In this document: positions 30,964 to 36,831 of the stretch, in pieces
Numbering within the stretch: the first letter of the stretch is position 1
How the letters are laid out: the number at the start of each line of letters is the position of its first letter
Position numbers and translations under genes: made by a program
Notes under the pieces: model-generated
Told to the model about the DNA's origin: nothing
The model's database searches: none
Seen by the model: the letters and a program-made list of their open reading frames with translations, nothing else
DNA from: an uncultured Bacteroidales bacterium
GTDB lineage: Bacteria > Bacteroidota > Bacteroidia > Bacteroidales > UBA932
Assembly (NCBI GenBank): GCA_947367375.1
Contig: CANBDZ010000011.1
Coordinates: 1-36,831, forward strand
DNA length: 36,831 bases
Direction of reading: 5' to 3'

Positions 30964-33384
30964 TTATCTTGCTATGAACTTCGCCTTACGCGCTGCAGCT
31001 GCCTTGAGGTCCTCCTGGAGCTTTTCGCGACGAAGGGCATTGACCTTCTCCATTGCCTGTTCGTGCTTATCCTGGATCTGTGGCTGGCTGAGACGGTTCT
31101 CAGGGAGCTTCTTCGAAGCAACCTTGATCTCTTCTGATGCCGGTGCAGACTTCACTTCCACTGACTTGCCAGGCTTCTTCTGTGAGTCGATGAAGTCCTT
31201 CACAGGAGATGCACCGTCCTGAGTGAAGAAGAGAACGTCACGATAGAGCTGTGTCACGTTTCCGTCGTAGTCATATGCCATTGCCACCAAAGTCATAGGA
31301 GTGTCATACTTCACTACGAAAATGCTTGAGTTATAGGTACATCCGTACTCAAGTCCAGGATAGAAGATCTCATCCGGATAAGTCTCGGTGTCCATAAGGT
31401 CATTCTGGTAAATGTCATAGTAGAATGCGCTGCACTTGCCGTCCACTGTAAGCTTGACAGGCATCAACGCATTACCCTCTGTAAGGAGTGGCGCATACTG
31501 CTCCTGACCTGCCTTCACAAGCTCGCCAAGGTCATAGTAAGGACCATACTCGAAGTTGAATTTAAGGTCGGCATAAGTCTTCTCAAGTGTAGTGAAAGGC
31601 TCGCTGAACACCACTTCTGAGAGGAACTCTGCTGTGTCATAGTCCATTATCACGGCTCCTACCTTGTACTCGGTAGCAGGATAGAGATCCCAGGCATTTG
31701 CACTGTCGTCTCCGAGTGAGAGCTCCCATGAAGAGAATGTAGCGACATCACCCTCATAGTAGTACTCAATGGTGTAGTTGAGGTAGTTCTTCACATCCTC
31801 AGCTGTAAAATCTGCCGGATAGACAAGCCAATGGTAGAACTGTCCCTTGTCTGAAGGAGTTACTTCGATAAAGGCGAAGTCCACATCTGGCTCGCAGTTG
31901 AACTCGAACGTACAGTCAGCCGGATCGCCTGCAGGCAAGGTCATGAAATCCACCCTGTCAAGCTCCGGTGTAGTCATCACACCTGCCTTGTAGCCGAATG
32001 CGACGATGGTGTACTCACAGTCAGGACGCATACGTGAGAAGGTCTTGGAGAGGTTTCCTGTAAATGTGTACTCGCTCACGATGTAGTCGTACTTGGTTGT
32101 CAGATAGACAAAGATCTCCTCGTCAGTCATGCCCTCGATCTCGCTCTTTCTTACAGGCATAACCACATACGGATCATCTGTAGTTACTGTTGTCACCGCA
32201 TCTGCAGAAGACTGTGTCACGTTTTCAACTGAAAGGGTGATCTGGTTGTCAGATGCGCTTACGCTCTGGCTTGTGTGCTCGTAAGTAGAGACTGGGCCTG
32301 TGAGTCTGCATTGCTCATCCCACTTCACCGCATAGATCACGTATCTTGTGTCAGCCTTGAGCTCGAAATAGCCCCAGTCCATCACGTCTGACTCGTTGTA
32401 GATCAGATAGTAGTCCTCCGGTCCTGAGATCATGTCAAGATCGAGAAGCTCGTTCACTGCAGAATCAATTTCCTCTGCCTGGATGGCATCACGGAGGTTA
32501 CCGCCATGCTTGACCTTCCACTGCTCGAGAGTCTCCCAAGTCTCGATGCCGTAGTAGTACGGAACACCGGTGTGTGAAGGAGTGATGGTGTAGTTAAGGA
32601 TATAGTCCACTTCCTCTGCTGTGAATGAGAAAGTTATATCGCCTTCATATGGAGGCTCTGTTGTGAACGGTGCAGAAACGATGTCAGTGGTTCGTCTTCC
32701 TTCCGTTGTCACTCCATACGCATAAAGCACATAGTCCACAGACGGCTGAAGACCGTCGAATGTGACATTCTCCATAGAGCCCATAGCTGTCATCATCTCA
32801 AGGAACTCCACACGGGTCATATCCTGGATGTCTGCAAGGTAATCGAAGTACTCAAGGTCATTTCGGAAAAGTTCGTCATCCGACTCGAAATACTCAAAGC
32901 TCTCCTTGTAGGTCACCATAGGAATCCAAGTCAGATCCGGCTCCGAAGTGACGATAGAGAAAGTGACGCTTGTAGCTGTCACACCAGAGACTGTAACTGT
33001 CAGAGGATTGATGAAGAACTCCTGAGACACTTCGATCGTTACATCCTCTGCACCCTCATAACTGAGGACTACCTGTGCCTCACGCACCTCGCCTGTCTCA
33101 TTGATCTCTGCAGAGAAAGTAAGGACTCTGGCCTTGTTAGTGCCTACTGTAAGCCACTCTGCGTCATTGACAACAGAAAGCTTCTGTCCCTCGACAGGGT
33201 TGTTGATGAGGTAGGCCACTTCTACAGAAGTACCATCTGACAAAAGGGAAACCTCAGACTTCGCTACCTGGATCTCAGGCACGAGAACTTCCGGTTCCTC
33301 CTGCTGAGGTTCCTGAACCTCTTTGCAGGCCGCCAAGCTCCAGATGGCAGCCGCAATCGCTAAAATATAACGTGATATCTTCAT
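30964..33384 (-). CDS. BACON/FN3-like multidomain lipoprotein (operon-proximal copy)
   Basis: This 806-residue lipoprotein (lipobox LAAC, Cys20) has an acidic linker (KEVQEPQQEEPE), consistent with surface display. A BACON-like domain (about 35-125, NDAEWLTVGTNKARV) is followed by FN3-like modules with VDYVLYAYGVTTEGRRTTD, CEYTIVAFGYKAGVMTT and TEYKVGAVIMDYDTAEF. The last 60 residues form a basic, probably helical tail (KHEQAMEKVNALRREKLQ and DLKAAAARKAKFIAR). Its domain order matches the paralogue at 27509 throughout. It lies 18 bases after the first Omp28-like gene and 7 bases before the second. Function is unknown; substrate or host-glycoprotein binding is the natural guess. Confidence 0.75.
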   Translation of the reverse strand: MKISRYILAIAAAIWSLAACKEVQEPQQEEPEVLVPEIQVAKSEVSLLSDGTSVEVAYLINNPVEGQKLSVVNDAEWLTVGTNKARVLTFSAEINETGEVREAQVVLSYEGAEDVTIEVSQEFFINPLTVTVSGVTATSVTFSIVTSEPDLTWIPMVTYKESFEYFESDDELFRNDLEYFDYLADIQDMTRVEFLEMMTAMGSMENVTFDGLQPSVDYVLYAYGVTTEGRRTTDIVSAPFTTEPPYEGDITFSFTAEEVDYILNYTITPSHTGVPYYYGIETWETLEQWKVKHGGNLRDAIQAEEIDSAVNELLDLDMISGPEDYYLIYNESDVMDWGYFELKADTRYVIYAVKWDEQCRLTGPVSTYEHTSQSVSASDNQITLSVENVTQSSADAVTTVTTDDPYVVMPVRKSEIEGMTDEEIFVYLTTKYDYIVSEYTFTGNLSKTFSRMRPDCEYTIVAFGYKAGVMTTPELDRVDFMTLPAGDPADCTFEFNCEPDVDFAFIEVTPSDKGQFYHWLVYPADFTAEDVKNYLNYTIEYYYEGDVATFSSWELSLGDDSANAWDLYPATEYKVGAVIMDYDTAEFLSEVVFSEPFTTLEKTYADLKFNFEYGPYYDLGELVKAGQEQYAPLLTEGNALMPVKLTVDGKCSAFYYDIYQNDLMDTETYPDEIFYPGLEYGCTYNSSIFVVKYDTPMTLVAMAYDYDGNVTQLYRDVLFFTQDGASPVKDFIDSQKKPGKSVEVKSAPASEEIKVASKKLPENRLSQPQIQDKHEQAMEKVNALRREKLQEDLKAAAARKAKFIAR

Positions 33385-33402
33385 TGTATATATTATTTTC
33401 CA

Positions 33403-34560
33403 TTAGAGATAGTCATATGAAACAGAGCCGTCGATCGGGCAGTATGTGCAGTTCACGAGGCCATACTCGCCATTACCTGCAACAGCGATGATCATGAGCT
33501 TGCAGTTCTCCGCCTTCCACTCAGGATCGAGGTCGAAAGCTGCGATCATATCCTTGCTTGTGCCAGCCTCGACAAGGCCGATGGTCTTTCCATATATACA
33601 TTCGGCCTTCTCATTGCCGTACATATATCTGAGGCAGTTGCTGTGCATATTCTGCCAAGAAGCTGTCGCTCCGCTCTGAGGAGAATGGATGTTGTCCTCA
33701 AGGAGCCACACAGCCACACGGTACTTCGAGTCAACAGCGGACTTGATGCTGACATTCACACGCACGCTGTTGTCCACCACTGCAGATGAAGCTGCGATGC
33801 CCGCATCTGCGGTCTCCTTGCTGTGGGCAAGAAGGCTTTCCTTGATCTCTTCCTCGAAGAAGCCATCCTCAGTGGTGAGGTTATATGTAACCATAGGATA
33901 GTTCCTGGTGAGATTCATAGCCTTGGAAAGCGTCTGGGCAGCAGAAGAGAAAGCCGCATCAGAAGTGTTATAGGAATGTGACGCCACGTGGTTGTAGATA
34001 GTGTTGTACTGCTCATCATCAGCAAGACGCTTGAGGATGTCCATAACCATAGGGCAGTTAGGACATTCATTACCTGTGTGCTGGAGAAGAAGCATTCTGT
34101 GATCAAACCTTGTGTTTGCTGCATCAGTGTCGGCAGGAAGCGCAGGAACGCCCTTCACAGCTCTCACTGTCACAGAATTGGAGATGTCAAAGCCACGCAT
34201 TGCATAGAAAACGTACTCCCCTTCCTCTGTAGTCTTGAAGTCCGGATCGGTTATTGGAGTGTCTTCTCCTTCACAATAGATCTCCACTTCGGAAGTCACA
34301 TCGTGCTCCTCACCGTGCCTGTCAAGAAGAATGACTGAAAGTTTTGAAGAATATGCTCCATCTGCCTTTATAACCTCCCTTTCTGCATAAAGGGTGATGG
34401 CTCCTTCAAGGTCTGACGTATCTTCATTCGGGTCTTGATTGTCATCATTCGGTCCCTCCTGCTCAGTGTTGTCCTTAGGGTTTTCCTGCTCAGGATCGAC
34501 AGTGCCCTGGCAGGCGTTCATCATCAGCGCTGCAAGCGCCAGAAAAATGAGTTTTTTCAT
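33403..34560 (-). CDS. Omp28-like thioredoxin-fold lipoprotein (first copy)
   Basis: This is the first gene of the long uptake operon. The 385-residue lipoprotein (lipobox MNAC, Cys17) carries a long acidic linker (about 18-51, rich in Asp, Glu, Asn and Pro), which suggests surface exposure. An Ig-like domain (about 52-138) precedes the Omp28 thioredoxin fold with QHTGNECPNCP (Cys166 and Cys169), NHVASHSYN and cis-proline-like NYPMVTYN. The protein ends NCTYCP (Cys371 and Cys374) and SVSYDYL. It is a paralogue of the gene at 29847, sharing YRVA, WLLED and the C-terminal CxxC-GxVxYDY pattern. Omp28-family proteins are known outer-membrane antigens of oral Bacteroidales; the biochemical role is not settled. 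Confidence 0.8.
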   Translation of the reverse strand: MKKLIFLALAALMMNACQGTVDPEQENPKDNTEQEGPNDDNQDPNEDTSDLEGAITLYAEREVIKADGAYSSKLSVILLDRHGEEHDVTSEVEIYCEGEDTPITDPDFKTTEEGEYVFYAMRGFDISNSVTVRAVKGVPALPADTDAANTRFDHRMLLLQHTGNECPNCPMVMDILKRLADDEQYNTIYNHVASHSYNTSDAAFSSAAQTLSKAMNLTRNYPMVTYNLTTEDGFFEEEIKESLLAHSKETADAGIAASSAVVDNSVRVNVSIKSAVDSKYRVAVWLLEDNIHSPQSGATASWQNMHSNCLRYMYGNEKAECIYGKTIGLVEAGTSKDMIAAFDLDPEWKAENCKLMIIAVAGNGEYGLVNCTYCPIDGSVSYDYL

Positions 34561-34585
34561 ACAAAAAATATATTGATTTAACTGA

Positions 34586-34593
34586 CAAATATA
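34586..34593 (-). promoter_or_regulatory. Putative -7 promoter box of the SusC/D uptake operon
   Basis: The minus strand reads TATATTTG, an exact TAnnTTTG, 26 bases upstream of the first Omp28-like ATG. It lies in the 188-base divergent region shared with fhs. The -33 element is unclear. Confidence 0.5.
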
Positions 34594-34676
34594 GCGAAAA
34601 TCTTTGGAATACAGACACTCAAGAGCGGGCAGAAGAAAAACAACGGCAGATTATCCGTAATAAGTAAAATATATAG

Positions 34677-34684
34677 TATATTTG
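34677..34684 (+). promoter_or_regulatory. Putative -7 promoter box of fhs
   Basis: TATATTTG is an exact TAnnTTTG match 64 bases before the fhs ATG at 34749. The predicted leader contains the perfect palindrome at 34694-34709. Confidence 0.45.
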
Positions 34685-34693
34685 AAGATTTGC

Positions 34694-34709
34694 AGGCCAT
34701 CGATGGCCT
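34694..34709. promoter_or_regulatory. Perfect 16-bp palindrome in the fhs leader
   Basis: AGGCCATCGATGGCCT is fully self-complementary, and the flanks TTGC and CAA extend the symmetry with one mismatch. It begins 9 bases after the fhs -7 box, so it should overlap or closely follow the transcription start. It could be an operator for a dimeric regulator. As RNA it would fold into a stem with a very tight loop. Confidence 0.45.
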
Positions 34710-34748
34710 CAATCTATGGATATAGGAACGAAAACAATAACTAAACAT

Positions 34749-36416
34749 ATGAAGACAGATATCGAAATCGCAAGAAGCGTCAAGATGCGCCGAATCACCG
34801 ACATTGCCGAAAGCATCGGTATACCTGAAGACAAGATCGACCAGTACGGCCGCTATATGGCCAAGGTTTCCAGGTCACTCATTGATGAAGAGAAGATCGC
34901 CAAGAGCAAGCTTATACTGGTCACTGCAATCACAGCCACAAAGGCAGGTATCGGAAAGACTACAGTCTCTGTAGGCCTCGCACTCGGACTCAACAAGATC
35001 GGCAAGAATGCCATCGTAGCCCTTCGCGAGCCATCGCTCGGACCTTGCTTCGGAATGAAGGGTGGCGCTGCAGGAGGCGGATATGCACAGGTCATCCCTA
35101 TGGAGAAGATCAACCTCCACTTCACAGGAGACTTCCACGCCGTGACATCTGCCCATAATATGATCTCCGCCCTGATGGACAACTACATCTACCAGCACCA
35201 GGCAGAAGGCTTTGCACTTAAGGAAGTGATCTGGAAACGAGTTCTCGACGTGAACGACCGCTCCCTCAGAAACATCGTGACAGGCCTTGGTCCACGCACA
35301 AACGGCCTCACAGCAGAATCAGGCTTTGACATCACTCCGGCATCAGAACTTATGGCCATCCTCTGTCTGTCGACAGACCTCGAGGATATGAGAAGACGTA
35401 TCGACAACATCCTTCTCGGCTACACGTTCGATGACAAGCCGTTTATGGTCAAGGACCTGGGAGTGACAGGCGCTATCCTTGTGCTTCTCAAGACCGCATT
35501 CAAGCCTAACCTTGTACAGACAACAGAAGGCACACCTGCGTTCATCCACGGCGGTCCGTTTGCAAACATCGCCCACGGCTGCAACTCTATAGTTGCTACA
35601 AAGACAGCTATGAGCTTCGGTGACTATGTCATCACAGAGGCAGGTTTCGGAGCAGACCTCGGAGCAGAGAAATTCTTCAACATCAAATGCCGCAAGAGCG
35701 GACTCAAGCCGGAGCTTACCGTACTCGTAGCAACTCTCAATGGTCTCAAGATGCACGGAGGCACACCTCTGGAGGACATTCAGAAGCCTGACGCAGAGGG
35801 CGTGAAGAGAGGTTTCGCAAACCTGGACAGACACATCCAGAATCTCAAGGACTTCGGTCAGTCAGTAGTGGTTTCATTCAATAAATATGCTTCTGACACA
35901 GAGGAGGAGATCAACCTCGTGAAAGAGCACTGCGCTCAGCTCGGAGTTCCGTTTGCACTCAACAATGCCTGGGCAGAAGGCGGAGAAGGAGCCAAGGAAC
36001 TTGCGCAGCTTGTCGTAGACACTATCGAAAACAACCCTTCAGGTCCTGTCAAGTTCACTTACAGCGACGACCAGTGCATTACAGAGAAGATCGAGACTAT
36101 TGCCAAGAGCCTCTACAGAGCCTCAAGCGTAACTTATTCGGCAGTTGCCAGAAAGAAGATTACTGCAGCAGAAAAGATGGGATTCGGACACTTCCCTGTC
36201 TGCATAGCAAAGACACAGTATTCATTCTCTCAGGACCCTAAACTTTATGGTGCTCCAGAAGGTTTCCGTTTCGATATCAAGGATATTGTAATCAATACTG
36301 GATCTGAGATGATCGTTGCAATTGCAGGAGATATCATCCGTATGCCAGGACTTCCTAAGGTTCCACAGGCTAATAAGATCGATATCATCAACGGTGTCAT
36401 TGAAGGTCTCAGCTAA
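34749..36416 (+). CDS. fhs: Formate-tetrahydrofolate ligase
   Basis: The enzyme joins formate to tetrahydrofolate with ATP to give 10-formyl-THF for purine and one-carbon metabolism in the cytoplasm. The start at 34749 ([10 protein letters not shown]) gives 555 residues, the normal family length; an ATG 33 bases upstream adds an unsupported [11 protein letters not shown]. The ATP-binding loop TKAGIGKTT (64-72) differs from the clostridial TPAGEGKST form. Other family segments are [42 protein letters not shown] and [12 protein letters not shown] (about 300), and [17 protein letters not shown] near the C terminus. It is transcribed divergently from the uptake operon and followed 56 bases later by an amidohydrolase gene. 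Confidence 0.96.
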   Translation: MKTDIEIARSVKMRRITDIAESIGIPEDKIDQYGRYMAKVSRSLIDEEKIAKSKLILVTAITATKAGIGKTTVSVGLALGLNKIGKNAIVALREPSLGPCFGMKGGAAGGGYAQVIPMEKINLHFTGDFHAVTSAHNMISALMDNYIYQHQAEGFALKEVIWKRVLDVNDRSLRNIVTGLGPRTNGLTAESGFDITPASELMAILCLSTDLEDMRRRIDNILLGYTFDDKPFMVKDLGVTGAILVLLKTAFKPNLVQTTEGTPAFIHGGPFANIAHGCNSIVATKTAMSFGDYVITEAGFGADLGAEKFFNIKCRKSGLKPELTVLVATLNGLKMHGGTPLEDIQKPDAEGVKRGFANLDRHIQNLKDFGQSVVVSFNKYASDTEEEINLVKEHCAQLGVPFALNNAWAEGGEGAKELAQLVVDTIENNPSGPVKFTYSDDQCITEKIETIAKSLYRASSVTYSAVARKKITAAEKMGFGHFPVCIAKTQYSFSQDPKLYGAPEGFRFDIKDIVINTGSEMIVAIAGDIIRMPGLPKVPQANKIDIINGVIEGLS

Positions 36417-36472
36417 TTCAAATATCATCACAATCGAACTCGCTGAGAGATATTATACTAAAACCAAACCAC

Positions 36473-36831
36473 ATGATACTATTTAAGCACGGACTAATTT
36501 ACGACGGAACTGGAGCAGAGCCGTTTATTGGTGATATTCTTGTAGATGATGACAAGATTGTCAATGTAGAAAAATCAATACAGCCTGAAGAAGGATGGGA
36601 GATTGTTGATCTTGAAGGACTTTCTGTTTCATCCGGATTCATTGATGCACATTCCCACAATGACTGGTTCGCCATAAAGAATCAGCCTCAAAAGTATTTT
36701 GAGCCGTTCATACGTCAGGGAATCACGTCCTTTGTTACAGGTAATTGTGGATTGTCTGCGATTGGATTTGAATCAGAATCCCAGCATGTCGACAAGATTG
36801 GAGGAGGACTCTTTACGTATGCAGATACGAC
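36473..36831 (+). CDS. N-acyl-D-amino-acid deacylase-type amidohydrolase, N-terminal part
   Basis: The frame is open from ATG 36473 to the window end (119 codons). It begins MILFKHGLIYDGTGAEPFIGDILV and contains GFIDAHSHND, the first metal-binding HxH of the amidohydrolase superfamily, and then RQGITSFVTGNCGLS. The last motif is characteristic of D-aminoacylases and N-acyl-D-glutamate/aspartate deacylases (GNCG). It would hydrolyse N-acyl groups from D-amino acids or related amides; other amidohydrolases remain possible without the rest. Its codon choice looks more AT-rich than that of fhs. The 56-base gap after fhs holds no strong hairpin, so co-transcription is possible. Confidence 0.75.
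   Translation, partial: MILFKHGLIYDGTGAEPFIGDILVDDDKIVNVEKSIQPEEGWEIVDLEGLSVSSGFIDAHSHNDWFAIKNQPQKYFEPFIRQGITSFVTGNCGLSAIGFESESQHVDKIGGGLFTYADT

Noticed and set aside
34716..34748. Upstream ATG for fhs giving 566 residues
   Set aside because: The extra 11 residues are not family-like, and the 555-residue form matches the usual length and N terminus.
34685..34748. Riboswitch ahead of fhs
   Set aside because: The leader is only about 60 bases with a single short palindrome. No conserved aptamer layout could be recognised.

Overview
The window looks like a chromosomal segment from a Bacteroidales bacterium (phylum Bacteroidota). The evidence is a SusC/SusD (RagA/RagB) pair, many lipoproteins with signal peptidase II signals, families largely confined to Bacteroidota (DUF4843, PKD-like lipoprotein, DUF4988, Omp28, BACON-like domains), a Bacteroidota-type 438-residue xylose isomerase, no clear Shine-Dalgarno sequences, and several exact TAnnTTTG (-7 type) promoter boxes. 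Genus cannot be fixed from sequence alone. No plasmid, phage or insertion-sequence gene is visible.

Layout. (1) 1-420 is non-coding and rich in repeats. (2) 421-10314, minus strand, is a xylose and xyloside block. A GH31 alpha-xylosidase-like lipoprotein and a GH2 lipoprotein overlap by 4 bases, followed by xylB, xylA and xylE. Together they would release xylose from glycans, import it by proton symport, isomerise it and phosphorylate it into the pentose phosphate pathway. Palindromic repeats sit in the xylB-xylA and xylA-xylE gaps. (3) 10315-11417 is a 1.1-kb non-coding repeat island. It holds a five-hairpin array with an exact 73-bp period and alternating spacers, a 44-bp tandem repeat, and second copies of elements seen at the window start. 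(4) 11469-12985 holds a secreted S1/P1 nuclease (plus) convergent with an HdeD-like membrane protein (minus).

(5) 13123-34560 is about 21 kb of minus-strand genes for an outer-membrane uptake system. In transcription order they are Omp28-like, BACON/FN3-like, Omp28-like, BACON/FN3-like, SusC, SusD, DUF4843, PKD-like lipoprotein, TlpA-like thioredoxin lipoprotein and an IPT/TIG-like lipoprotein. These ten genes are separated by at most 18 bases or overlap. After a 69-base gap with its own -7 box come an S41 peptidase lipoprotein and a large DUF4988 coiled-coil lipoprotein, closed by a strong terminator. The duplicated Omp28-BACON module, the three thioredoxin-fold proteins and the peptidase suggest handling of a peptide or protein ligand with a thiol/disulfide step, rather than a polysaccharide. 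No glycosidase or regulator is encoded in this locus.

(6) 34561-36831 opens with a divergent promoter region containing a 16-bp perfect palindrome. It then has formate-tetrahydrofolate ligase (fhs) and the start of an N-acyl-D-amino-acid deacylase-type amidohydrolase cut by the window edge.

The least explained parts are the repeat island at 10.5-11.4 kb and the duplicated redox-lipoprotein module ahead of SusC.
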